From an uncultured Collinsella sp. (lineage in GTDB: Bacteria; Actinomycetota; Coriobacteriia; Coriobacteriales; Coriobacteriaceae): a stretch of DNA of 53,670 bases. Below, piece by piece: positions 16,286-24,813 of the stretch. The stretch is taken from NCBI GenBank assembly GCA_958403385.1, contig CATXXC010000015.1:1-53670 (forward strand). The letters run 5' to 3'. The notes beneath the pieces were generated by a model. It saw only the letters and a program-made list of their open reading frames with translations. It searched no databases and was not told the DNA's origin. Numbering within the stretch: the first letter of the stretch is position 1; each line of letters begins with the position of its first letter. The position numbers and the translations under genes were made by a program.

Positions 16286-17713
16286 ATGGCAAAGTCAATC
16301 GTGGCCGTCACCAACTGCCCGGCCGGCATTGCACACACCTACATGGTGGCCGAGGCGATCAAGACGAAGGGCATCGAGCTGGGTTATGAGGTTCACGTCG
16401 AGACCCAGGGTGCCAGCGGCGTCGAGAACAAGCTTACACCCGAGCAGATCAAGGAGGCCGACTACGTCGTCCTCGCGCTCGGTCGCGGCATGAACGATGA
16501 CGATCGTGTTCGCTTCGACGGCAAGAAGGTCGTAGAAGTGCCCGTTTCCGAGGCCCTCAAGCGCATCGACAGCCTTATGGGTAACCTTGAGAGTGAGGCC
16601 AAGGTCTTCCAGGCCTCCGCGGTCAAGCTTGGCGCCAAGCAGGAGAGCGTCACCACCGGCATCATGAGCTACCTCATGGCCGGCGTCTCCGCGGCCCTGC
16701 CGTTTGTCATCGGCGGCGGCGTGCTCATGGCCATCGGCTCCATCATGGCCCAGTTCGGCGCGCCCAACGTGGCCCCCGGCGACGGCCAGATGGCTTCGCT
16801 CGCCTGGGTGCTCAACACCATCGGCGGCCTGGGCTTCACGTTCATGATTCCGATGATGGGCGCCTTTATCGCCAACGCCATCGGCGATAAGCCCGCTATC
16901 ATGCCCGCCTTCATCTGCAGCTACCTCGCCAACAGCACCGACTTGCTCGGCACCGAGGTCGGCGCTGGCTTCCTTGGCGCCTGCGTAATTGGCCTTGCAA
17001 TCGGCTACTTCGTCAAGGCGATGAAAAAGATCAACCTGGGCAAGAACTTCCAGTCCCTGCTCGGCTTCCTGATCATCCCGGTCGTGACGCTCTTTATCTT
17101 TGGCCTGGGCACGTACTATATCATCGGCCCGGCCATGTCCTGGCTTATGAACGCCTTCGTCGGCCTGTTGAGCTCTATCCCGAGCTCGATGAAGCTCGTC
17201 GCCGCCTTCCTGGTAGGCGCCATGCTCGCCTTCGACATGGGCGGCCCGGTCAACAAGGCCGCTTGGTTCTTCTCCTTCTCCTTGCTGGGCTCTGGCGTGT
17301 ACGACTGGTACGGCATCGTAGGCGTCGTGACGATCCTTCCGCCGATGGCCGCTGCCATCGCTACCTGGATCCGTCCGAAGCTCTTCACGCAGGCCGAGCG
17401 CGACTCCGCAATCCCTGCGCTCATTGTCGGCGCAACCGTCGCCACCGAGCCGGCTATCCCCTATGCCCTGGCCGCACCCCTGCCTATGATCTCCGCGAAC
17501 GTCATCGCCGGCGGCGTCGCCGGTGCCATCTCCATGGCCCTTGGCGTCCAGCGCATTGCTCCGGGCATCGGCATCTTCGATCCATTCCTGGGCCTCATCT
17601 ACCCGGCGACCAGCTACTACATCGCCGTCGCTGTGGGTCTGGTCCTGAACATCGCCCTCATCATCGTCTTCAAGTCCGCTTGGATGAAGAAGCGCGAGGC
17701 TCAGAACGCCTAA
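16286..17713 (+). CDS. PTS fructose-family EIIBC permease (operon 1)
   Basis: This 475-residue membrane protein joins an EIIB domain (residues 1-~105; phospho-Cys C11 in NCPAGIAHTYM) to an EIIC channel from about residue 125 with roughly eight to ten membrane spans. Motifs such as FDMGGPVNKAAW and VATEPAIPYA are typical of fructose/mannitol-type EIIC. It imports and phosphorylates a sugar or sugar derivative. The fructose family is broad, so fructose itself should not be assumed. It is cotranscribed with EIIA upstream (45-nt gap). A hairpin in the 79-nt gap before the next gene may weaken downstream expression. Confidence 0.92.
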   Translation: MAKSIVAVTNCPAGIAHTYMVAEAIKTKGIELGYEVHVETQGASGVENKLTPEQIKEADYVVLALGRGMNDDDRVRFDGKKVVEVPVSEALKRIDSLMGNLESEAKVFQASAVKLGAKQESVTTGIMSYLMAGVSAALPFVIGGGVLMAIGSIMAQFGAPNVAPGDGQMASLAWVLNTIGGLGFTFMIPMMGAFIANAIGDKPAIMPAFICSYLANSTDLLGTEVGAGFLGACVIGLAIGYFVKAMKKINLGKNFQSLLGFLIIPVVTLFIFGLGTYYIIGPAMSWLMNAFVGLLSSIPSSMKLVAAFLVGAMLAFDMGGPVNKAAWFFSFSLLGSGVYDWYGIVGVVTILPPMAAAIATWIRPKLFTQAERDSAIPALIVGATVATEPAIPYALAAPLPMISANVIAGGVAGAISMALGVQRIAPGIGIFDPFLGLIYPATSYYIAVAVGLVLNIALIIVFKSAWMKKREAQNA

Positions 17714-17733
17714 GTCTCGATAGAATAATTAGT

Positions 17734-17770
17734 CCTGCGGGGTCGCCGGTCTGTTCGGCGGCTCCGCAGG
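17734..17770 (+). terminator. Hairpin between EIIBC and the C-S lyase gene
   Basis: CCTGCGG pairs with CCGCAGG and CGCCG with CGGCG inside it. Only TTT follows, so this is more likely an attenuator or processing site than a full terminator. Confidence 0.4.
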
Positions 17771-17792
17771 TTTCAATGAAAGGAATGGGGAA

Positions 17793-18956
17793 ATGCGTTA
17801 CGACTTCGATCGCGTCATCGACAGAATGGGTACCTACAGCACCCAATGGGACTATGCGGCCGACCGGTTTGGCAGCGCAGACGTGCTTCCCTTTTCCATC
17901 TCGGACACCGACTTCGCCGTGCCCGACGAGGTCATGGATGCCCTCCGCGCCCGCATGGAACACCCCATCTTTGGCTACACCCGCTGGAACCATAGTGACT
18001 ACAAGGGTAGTGTTGCCGGCTGGTTTGCCAGGGACGGGGCGTCCCACGTGGACATGGACTGGGTCGTGTACAGCCCGAGCGTTATCTTCTCGGCCGCGAC
18101 GGTCATTCGTCTGGTGAGCGAGCCGAATGACGCCGTGGTGACGCTCACTCCCATGTACGACGCCTTCTACGGCCTGATTGAGGGCAACGGGCGCGAGCTT
18201 GTGGCCGTTGCTCAGGCGAGCGCCATGGACGGCTACGGTCTCGATTGGGATGCCCTTGAGGTGGCGCTTGCCCGCCCCGAGGCAAAGGTTATGCTGCTCA
18301 CCAACCCGCATAACCCCACAGGCAAGGTCTTCACGGCAGGCGAGCTTGCTCGTATTGTGGAGCTCTGCCATGCCAACGGGGTCTTTCTCATTTCGGATGA
18401 CATCCATCGCGATATGATTCTGGGCGAAACTCCCTACACACCCGTGACGAACATCACGCGCGAGGGCGTGGCGCTGCTGTGTTCGGCCTCCAAGACGTTC
18501 AACACGCCCGGGCTCATCGGGTCCTATGCGCTCATCCCCGACGATGGCCTGCGCGAACGCTTCCTGTTTGAGCTCAAGCAAAAAAACGCCCTGTCGAGCG
18601 TGAGTATCTTGGGGATGACTGCCCAGATGGCGGCGTATCGCTCGTGCTCCGAGTATGTGGACGAGCTTGTGGCCTATGTTCGCGGCAACATGCAGGCGCT
18701 CAAGGATTTCCTTGCCGCCAATCTGCCCGAGATCCGCTTTGCGGTGCCGCAGGGGACCTATCTTGCCTGGATGGATGCCTCGGGCCTGGGGTTGGATGCG
18801 GCCGAGCTCCAGCGCCGGCTCGTTGAGGTGGGCCATGTGGGCATCATGTCGGGCGAGACGTACGGCGGTGCTGGGTACCTGCGCATGAATCTCGCCTGTT
18901 CGCACTCGAAGGTCGAAAGGGGGATGGAGCGGATGCTCGCCGGCATCCGCTCGTAG
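17793..18956 (+). CDS. MalY/PatB-type PLP enzyme, probable cystathionine beta-lyase
   Basis: This 387-residue PLP enzyme of fold type I matches the MalY/PatB group. It has the N-terminal SISDTDFAVPDEVMDAL, NPHNPTGKVF, SDDIHRDM and the Schiff-base lysine in CSASKTFNTPGLIG. MalY/PatB proteins cleave C-S bonds of cystathionine, cystine or cysteine-S-conjugates to give pyruvate, ammonia and a thiol. In E. coli MalY also binds a regulator. The start follows GAAAGGAATGGGG. Here the gene is embedded in a PTS operon next to a peptidase, which suggests an S-conjugate substrate arriving with a sugar or peptide part. That link is inference. Confidence 0.87.
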   Translation: MRYDFDRVIDRMGTYSTQWDYAADRFGSADVLPFSISDTDFAVPDEVMDALRARMEHPIFGYTRWNHSDYKGSVAGWFARDGASHVDMDWVVYSPSVIFSAATVIRLVSEPNDAVVTLTPMYDAFYGLIEGNGRELVAVAQASAMDGYGLDWDALEVALARPEAKVMLLTNPHNPTGKVFTAGELARIVELCHANGVFLISDDIHRDMILGETPYTPVTNITREGVALLCSASKTFNTPGLIGSYALIPDDGLRERFLFELKQKNALSSVSILGMTAQMAAYRSCSEYVDELVAYVRGNMQALKDFLAANLPEIRFAVPQGTYLAWMDASGLGLDAAELQRRLVEVGHVGIMSGETYGGAGYLRMNLACSHSKVERGMERMLAGIRS

Positions 18957-18960
18957 CGGC

Positions 18961-20721
18961 ATGATCAGCAAGAGACAGAGACAGCTCCTGCGGGCGCTCG
19001 ACGACGGTCCACGCTCCGGCGCCGAGCTCGCCGAGGCACTCGGCGTCTCCCGCCGTACCGTGGTGCGCGAAGTGGCGAGCGTGAGCGCGTGGCTCGAGTC
19101 CGTGGGTGCCGGCACCATCTCGAGCGATCCCAACTACCATCTGGTGGTCACGTCCGAGGACGCAATCGCCTCCGTCCTGTCGCAGGACCTCACCGATGAG
19201 GCGCGTGTCCTCATGTGCGTGCTCTCCCGGCCGGGGATCTCGACGGTGCAGGTTTCGGGGGAGACTTATCTCTCGGTCCGCTCCGTGCGTGCAGCGATGG
19301 ATGAGATCAACGTTCGGCTGCGCGGAGTCGTTGCGCTCGAGGCACGTGTGGGCTACGGGATCGATGCAGACTTTAGCGGCATGGGGCCGGCGGATCTCTT
19401 GGCGGCGCTCGCCATCGACAATACTGGTATTGCCGCCGAGCTCGAGCGCTCGTGCGGCTGGGACACCCTGATGCGCCTGGTCGGCGAGCGGGGCAAGGAA
19501 TATCGCCTACTCATGGAGCCGTATCTGTCACAGCGCCAGCTGAGGATGCAGACGCTTGCTGCCGTCTGGTGCAGCGCGTGGCTCGTGCCCGATGCCCCGG
19601 GTGGGGCAGATGCCGGCGCGCGTGCCGTCACCGAGTTCCAGCAGCGCAAGAAGGACCTGCTCTACCGCCTGGTCACGTGCCGTGCGGCCATCCTGGCGCG
19701 CATCGGCGAGGTGCTCGCCTCGCACGGCATCAAGTCGACGCGCGAGGACCTCGGTAGTCTTATCTTCGACCATGTACTGCGCTGCGCTCTCTTTCCCACG
19801 CTCATGTCGGTGGAGATCCAAAAGCAGATGCACGGGATCCGTATGGAGCATCCGTTCGAGTTCGATTTCGGCGCCGACCTCTCCGAGTGCCTGCGCGCGT
19901 TCGACGAGCGCCTGTTTGTAGAGCCCGACTTCCTCTCGCTCTACGTGCTGGCCTCGCTGGAGCACTTCACGCGCAGCCCCGTGAGTCTGCTTTTGGTTTG
20001 CGGGCGACCCTCCGTGGCGACTATCAACAAATCCCTGATCGAGCGCGGCACCGACGGCGTTGAGGTCGAGCTCGTGGACAGCGAGCCGCTCGCCCGGCGT
20101 GCGCTTAAAGATGGGTCGTTCGACTTGGTGGTGGGCGACGCCGTGGCAGCGCGAAACTTTAAGGCCGCACGTGAATGGGACCTCTCGTTTTCGGGCGTGC
20201 TCTCGGCCTACGAGGTCGACCGCATCCGCCAGATGGCGCTGCGTGTGCTCTACGAGCGCGATATCGCGAGCCTGCTGCCGCGCGCGAGCTATCTTGAGCT
20301 GCATGTTGGGGCCGGCGACTACCTCGATGAGCTGTCGCGCGCCCTCGGCGGGCTGGTGGCAGCGCATGCGATCTCGGCAGATGAGGCGGCCCTCATCATG
20401 GATCGCGAGCGTCAGGGCGACCGTCTGCAGCTGGGACATGTCGCGTTCCCGCATACCATCACGCCGGTCGCGGCCTCGACGTTTCGTCTGCTCGCCATCA
20501 TGCCCGACGCGCCCCTGTGCGACGGCGACGAGCAGATCGACCTGGTGGTGGTGACGCTTGCGAGCCAGCGTCTGGCCGACAAGAGCAGCATGTTCAACTA
20601 TCTGTTCTCCGTGCTGCACGATGCCGAGCGCGCCCACGTGCGCCTGCCGCGCACCTATGAGGAGACCGTCGCGTTCTTAGGGCGCGACTTTGGCTATGCC
20701 GAGGAGAAGAGCGATGAGTGA
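18961..20721 (+). CDS. PRD-containing PTS-linked transcriptional regulator (LicR/MtlR type)
   Basis: This 586-residue regulator starts with a DNA-binding helix-turn-helix (KRQRQLLRALDDGPRSG ... LGVSRRTVVREV, residues 3-40). A second winged-helix region and PTS-regulation (PRD) segments follow in the middle, including the RMEHPFEFDFG region. An EIIB-like stretch (LLLVCGRPSVATINKSL; no Cys in the usual phospho-site context is clear) precedes a C-terminal EIIA type 2 domain with His 498 in VAFPHTITP. Phosphorylation by PTS proteins should tune its activity. The DNA-binding start and lack of an RNA-binding CAT domain make it an activator rather than a BglG antiterminator. It starts 4 nt after the lyase stop and overlaps the peptidase gene by 8 nt. 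Confidence 0.85.
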   Translation: MISKRQRQLLRALDDGPRSGAELAEALGVSRRTVVREVASVSAWLESVGAGTISSDPNYHLVVTSEDAIASVLSQDLTDEARVLMCVLSRPGISTVQVSGETYLSVRSVRAAMDEINVRLRGVVALEARVGYGIDADFSGMGPADLLAALAIDNTGIAAELERSCGWDTLMRLVGERGKEYRLLMEPYLSQRQLRMQTLAAVWCSAWLVPDAPGGADAGARAVTEFQQRKKDLLYRLVTCRAAILARIGEVLASHGIKSTREDLGSLIFDHVLRCALFPTLMSVEIQKQMHGIRMEHPFEFDFGADLSECLRAFDERLFVEPDFLSLYVLASLEHFTRSPVSLLLVCGRPSVATINKSLIERGTDGVEVELVDSEPLARRALKDGSFDLVVGDAVAARNFKAAREWDLSFSGVLSAYEVDRIRQMALRVLYERDIASLLPRASYLELHVGAGDYLDELSRALGGLVAAHAISADEAALIMDRERQGDRLQLGHVAFPHTITPVAASTFRLLAIMPDAPLCDGDEQIDLVVVTLASQRLADKSSMFNYLFSVLHDAERAHVRLPRTYEETVAFLGRDFGYAEEKSDE

Positions 20722-22231
20722 TGAGGCGATGGAGGCGCGCGGGGTGTTTGCGGCCGCATGTGGCGTGGCGGGCGCTGCTGGATCGACAACGGGGACCGAG
20801 CTGACGCCGGCTGCCGAGATTCGCGCCTATGTGGACAAGGTCTGGCCGAGCTTTCTTGATGATCTCGAGGCGCTCGTGGTCGTGCCGAGCGTGGTCGACG
20901 AGTCGCGCGCCGTGGCGGGCGCCCCGTGGGGCCTGGAATGTCATCGGGCGCTTTGCGTTGCGATGGATGTGGCGCGCCGCCAGGGGCTTTCGATCGTTGA
21001 CTGCGACGGGTACGTCGCGTATGGCGAGCTTGCCGGTGAGACGCCCGAACAGGTGGCAACGATTGCCCATGTGGACGTGGTTCCAGCGGGTGAGGGCTGG
21101 ACGGTCGAACCCTATGCTTTAACGCGTCGCGAGGGCGTGCTTATGGGCCGCGGCGTGCTCGATGACAAGGGCGCGGCGCTGGCCTCGATCTATGCTGCTG
21201 GTTTTTTGGCGCGCCGCGTGCGCAACGGCTGGAAGCCGCAGCGGACGCTCCGCTGCATCTTGGGCGCCTCGGAGGAGGCGGGCATGATGGACGTGCGTCG
21301 CTACCTAACGGATCACGAACCGCCGGCATTTTTGTTCACACCCGATGCCGAGTTTGCCGTCTGCTGCGGGGAGAAGGGCTGCGTCAACGCCGAGGTCTCT
21401 CGCGCGGTCGACAGCGCCGGGGCGATCATCGAGCTTACGGGCGGCGTGGCGAGAAACGCGGTGCCCGCGCGTGCCGAAGCGCTCGTGTGCATGGACGCCT
21501 GCGTGGATGGGTTACCCCGCGCCGAGGGGATCGATGTGGAGCCCGCCGGCGACGGCACTGCCCGCATTGTGGCCCACGGCGTCGCCGGGCATGCCGCCGA
21601 ACCGGCGGGTACGGTGAACGCCATCGGCGTGTTGGCGGCCTATCTGGCCGCATGCGGTGTCTGCAGCGCGGCCGAGCGCGAGTTCCTCGGCTTTTGCAAG
21701 CGGGCCCTTGGTGTATGGGACGGCTCCGGCTTGGGAATCGATGTCGCAGACGAGCTGTTCGGCGGCCTCACGTGTATCGGCGGAACTATACGCACCCAGG
21801 CGGGGAGCTTTGTGCTCACGCTCGATGCGCGCCTTCCGGGTGCGGCCGATGTCGGGCAGGTGGGCCGTCGCATCGAGGACGTTGCGCGCGAGTGCGGCTG
21901 CGAGGCGCGCATCACCCATGTGCGGGAGCCGTTCACCGTGGACCCCCAATCGTCCGAGGTCATGGCGCTCCGTCGTGCCTACGAGGAGTTCGCGGGCCGG
22001 CCCGCGGTGCCGTTTGCTATCGGCGGGGGCACGTATGCACATCACTTTCCGCGTGCCGTGGGGTTCGGTCCGCTCGACCGCGCTGAGCCGCTGCCCGATT
22101 GGGTCGGCCCCGAGCACGGCCCCGACGAGGGTATCTGGGAGCGCCAGCTCAAGCGCGCCCTCGCCATCTACATCCGTAGCCTCGAAGCCCTCCTCAACCC
22201 TAAAGTGAGGATAGACCCAAAATTGGGGTAA
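20714..22231 (+). CDS. M20-family metallopeptidase, PepV/dipeptidase-like
   Basis: This 505-residue di-zinc hydrolase has the M20 motifs TIAHVDVVPAGEGW (first His ligand and Asp), MGRGVLDDKG (bridging Asp) and ASEEAGMMD (catalytic and ligand Glu). The lid domain follows, with the late His in GGGTYAHHFP. Close relatives are dipeptidases of the PepV group, but some M20 enzymes deacylate or cleave other amides. ATG 20714 overlaps the regulator stop by 8 nt, so it belongs to operon 1. The last ~10 residues (NPKVRIDPKLG) are encoded by the edge of the repeat cluster at 22216-22283. The original C-terminus may thus have been replaced by repeat insertion. Confidence 0.85.
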   Translation: MSDEAMEARGVFAAACGVAGAAGSTTGTELTPAAEIRAYVDKVWPSFLDDLEALVVVPSVVDESRAVAGAPWGLECHRALCVAMDVARRQGLSIVDCDGYVAYGELAGETPEQVATIAHVDVVPAGEGWTVEPYALTRREGVLMGRGVLDDKGAALASIYAAGFLARRVRNGWKPQRTLRCILGASEEAGMMDVRRYLTDHEPPAFLFTPDAEFAVCCGEKGCVNAEVSRAVDSAGAIIELTGGVARNAVPARAEALVCMDACVDGLPRAEGIDVEPAGDGTARIVAHGVAGHAAEPAGTVNAIGVLAAYLAACGVCSAAEREFLGFCKRALGVWDGSGLGIDVADELFGGLTCIGGTIRTQAGSFVLTLDARLPGAADVGQVGRRIEDVARECGCEARITHVREPFTVDPQSSEVMALRRAYEEFAGRPAVPFAIGGGTYAHHFPRAVGFGPLDRAEPLPDWVGPEHGPDEGIWERQLKRALAIYIRSLEALLNPKVRIDPKLG

Positions 22232-22283
22232 TGGTGTCGCATGGGTAGCATAGTCCCAATTTGGGGTTAGTCTCCATTTTGGG
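22216..22283. repeat. Three-copy CCCAAAATTGGG-type repeat cluster
   Basis: CCCAAAATTGGGG (22216-22228), CCCAATTTGGGG (22255-22266) and CCATTTTGGG (22274-22283) are near-palindromic copies. The second and third share an AGTC-flanked direct-repeat layout. The stop codon of the M20 gene sits at the left edge, and the nuclease stop lies just right of the third copy. It may also form the transcription end for the two converging genes. Confidence 0.6.
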
Positions 22284-22284
22284 A

Positions 22285-23268
22285 TTAGTCGCCGTTGGTC
22301 TGGTTGCGGCCGGTGGCGTAGTCGATCTGCACGTGCGGCTGCAGGTTGTAGCAGTATACGTGGAAGCAGAGGGTCTTGCCGTGGTCCTCAACCGATTGCG
22401 CCTCAAGGCGCACGCCACGGCAGACAAGTTCCTCTTCGTTATACATGGGCGTGACACGGTAGAGCACATGGTTACCCGTATCGCGGATGTAGCCGAGAAT
22501 CTGCTCTTCAAACGGCAGCATGCCCGTCTCGTTGAGATAACGCGTGCCGGTGAGGAGATTCTTGCGGTTGGCGTTTTCGCCGCAGAGCGACCAGGCGATG
22601 AGGTGGCAGCGGTTGTAGAGGCTCTGGCCCGGAATAAAGTCGTAGCGCTGCTGGTGCCAACCGGCAGGATGGATGCGCGAGATATCGCCGCGCTTTCCCT
22701 GTCCGAGCGACTCGGGGCCTACGCAGGCGAGCGCCTTGCGAGTGCGACCCAGGCTGTCGAGCTTGGAGAATTTCTTAAAGCAGCCCTCTTCGGTGGCGCG
22801 ATCGTATTCATCGAGTGTGAATGACGGCGTGCCGAGCGGGTGCGTGCTGTCGGCGCGAAGGGCAACGTAGGGGTTGCCGGCGTAGTCGGGAATGCTGCTG
22901 AGATAAACACCGCGGGCGCGGTTGAGGTCGGGGTTTTCGACCTCGTCGATGGGGGTGGCGGCGCTGTCCGCGGAAGCGCCGTCGCCGGTGTCGGTTGCGG
23001 CGGAATCGGAGCCATCGCCAGGGTCCTGGCCGTTTTGAGGGTCCGAGGAGCTCGCCGTTCCCGATTCGAGCCGAGCGACCAGGTCCGCCTCGTCGTCGGT
23101 GCGGCTGGGACTTTCGTTTTGTTTCTCGGCCAGAGCTACCGCCTGCTCATCGCTTTGCGGCGACAGCAACTTGGGCGCTCCGTCGAGCGATCCCGTAAAC
23201 AGCGCAAACCCGAGCACCACGGCGGTGCCGATGGAAAGTACTTGCTTGTAGGCGGGCTTGCGCGACAT
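22285..23268 (-). CDS. DNA/RNA non-specific endonuclease, EndA-like, membrane-anchored
   Basis: This 327-residue protein has an uncleaved signal or anchor (hydrophobic residues about 9-26) and a long acidic Asp/Ser/Ala-rich linker to about residue 110. A beta-beta-alpha metal nuclease domain follows. Its catalytic region reads YNRCHLIAWSLCGENAN, then KNLLTGTRYLN, as in Gram-positive DNA-entry and extracellular nucleases. It should degrade extracellular DNA for nutrition or uptake; no competence gene is nearby. CAGGAG precedes ATG 23268. Single gene, convergent with operon 1. Confidence 0.88.
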   Translation of the reverse strand: MSRKPAYKQVLSIGTAVVLGFALFTGSLDGAPKLLSPQSDEQAVALAEKQNESPSRTDDEADLVARLESGTASSSDPQNGQDPGDGSDSAATDTGDGASADSAATPIDEVENPDLNRARGVYLSSIPDYAGNPYVALRADSTHPLGTPSFTLDEYDRATEEGCFKKFSKLDSLGRTRKALACVGPESLGQGKRGDISRIHPAGWHQQRYDFIPGQSLYNRCHLIAWSLCGENANRKNLLTGTRYLNETGMLPFEEQILGYIRDTGNHVLYRVTPMYNEEELVCRGVRLEAQSVEDHGKTLCFHVYCYNLQPHVQIDYATGRNQTNGD

Positions 23269-23387
23269 TGAGGCTCCTGGATGGACGGTTGGGAATCTAC
23301 CAGTCTAGCAGGAGCCGGCAGGGGCCGTTCTGTCGAACAAATACTCAAGATTTGGGATAGACGCTACTGATTCATTTGTCCCGCGTT

Positions 23388-24398
23388 CTAGATCGAGGTG
23401 GAGTCGAGCCAGTTGAGCTTGCACTCGAGAATGCGCTGCTCGCCGGGTTCGCTGCTTCCGTCAAGTAGGGCGAGCAGCATCTCGGCTGCTTCGCGACCTT
23501 CTTGGTCGACGGGCTCGATGATGGTGGAGACGGTCGGTGTGGTGAGATTAGTCCAGTCTTCGCAGTTGAGTCCCAAAAGGCCGATTTGCTGCGGAAGCAG
23601 ATGGGCCATTGGCTGGAGGGCCTTGTAGACACGGGGAAGTGCCCACTGATTTTGCACGAAGATAAGGGTTCGCTTGGCGGGATTGAACTTGAATTTAAAG
23701 TATTCGGTGAGCTCGTTGATTGACGGCTTGTTGTGATCGATGGGAATCGCTTTGTAGAGCTGCCCGTTCGCTGCCAGCGCCTCGGCATACCCCTGAAAAC
23801 GCTCCATGCGGGTGCGCATTTCGGTCATGTTGGCGGCAATGGAAAAGAAATCTTCGTAGCCGGCGTCGAGGAGTGCCTGTGTGGCGTTGTACACGCCGTC
23901 GTAAAGGTTGGTTTTGATCCAGCTGGTACCTGGGCTATAGATGGCCGCATCGAAAAAGACGACCGGCTTGCCGGCGCGTCTAATGCGGTCATGCACGGCT
24001 TTGAAGTTTGCCGTGGGCTGGATGATAAAGCCATCGACGCCCAGCGAGAGCATCTTGTCGACGTACATGAGCTCGGTCTCGGGGTTAAAGTTGCTCGTGC
24101 AAACGACCGTCTGGTAGCCCGCGGGGAGCATGACCTGCTCCATGCCATTGAGAACGAGCCCCGCCCATTTGTTGGTGTTATCCAAAATGATGATGGCAAT
24201 GACGTGGGTTTGCTTGCCGGTGAGCGTCTGCGCTTGGGCGTTGGGAACGTATCCGAGTTCCTTAATGACGCGCGCGATTTTGTTCTGCGTCTTCTCGCTA
24301 AGCTTTTCTCGTTTGTCGTTGAGGTAATACGAGACGCTTGCCGTCGAGGTTCCCGCCTCTCGAGCGACGTCTGCGATCGTAACGCGCTGTTTTGCCAC
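23388..24398 (-). CDS. LacI-family regulator of PTS operon 2
   Basis: This 336-residue repressor has an N-terminal helix-turn-helix (VTIADVAREAGTSTASVSYYL) and a hinge with the usual YVPNAQAQTLTGK. A periplasmic-binding type sugar-sensing core fills the rest. I start at GTG 24398 because GGAAGGAG lies 5 nt upstream. An in-frame ATG at 24434 has no such site. It is divergent from the EIIBC gene across a 415-nt region that contains a LacI-type dyad at 24623, so it very likely controls operon 2. The ligand may be the imported sugar phosphate. Confidence 0.92.
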   Translation of the reverse strand: MAKQRVTIADVAREAGTSTASVSYYLNDKREKLSEKTQNKIARVIKELGYVPNAQAQTLTGKQTHVIAIIILDNTNKWAGLVLNGMEQVMLPAGYQTVVCTSNFNPETELMYVDKMLSLGVDGFIIQPTANFKAVHDRIRRAGKPVVFFDAAIYSPGTSWIKTNLYDGVYNATQALLDAGYEDFFSIAANMTEMRTRMERFQGYAEALAANGQLYKAIPIDHNKPSINELTEYFKFKFNPAKRTLIFVQNQWALPRVYKALQPMAHLLPQQIGLLGLNCEDWTNLTTPTVSTIIEPVDQEGREAAEMLLALLDGSSEPGEQRILECKLNWLDSTSI

Positions 24399-24622
24399 AG
24401 CGACTCCTTCCGACAGATGAGCATTTTCCAACATGATGACTTTGAGTCTTGGTGAAGGATACGCTTCGGTGAGCGGCTTTTTCCTTTCATATGAGTATGC
24501 AACAAATGCGGCATACGGGTGGGGTCGAAATTTGTGACCGGCATGCGCATCTGCCGTCTACCGAGAAAATCAAATACTTCTTGACTTTTGAAATCGAGGG
24601 CAAAATCGCAGGATTCATTTTT

Positions 24623-24638
24623 TGTTAAACGTATAACT
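24623..24638. promoter_or_regulatory. Candidate LacI-family operator for operon 2
   Basis: TGTTAAACGTATAACT is a near-palindrome (6 of 8 half-site positions) with the central CG typical of LacI-family sites. It lies between the divergent lacI-type gene and EIIBC, where no other obvious operator is seen. The rest of the 415-nt gap is AT-rich promoter DNA without a gene. Confidence 0.45.
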
Positions 24639-24813
24639 AAATCGCATAACCAACGCTCTGACCTGCGCGTTTACCGAAATAAGCTGGCATTAAGAAAAAC
24701 GAGCACCTATATTGTTCTTGTCGAAAAGACAGCAAGTCCAAACGGCAGGGGATGCTCCGGAGGCCTCCGCAAACGGTGTCTTGCGCACGCAACTCTATGA
24801 AAAGAGGGAAGCA

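Noticed and set aside
18961..20721. BglG-type RNA antiterminator
   Set aside because: The N-terminus is a DNA-binding HTH, not a CAT RNA-binding domain, and no RAT-terminator overlap is evident in the operon.
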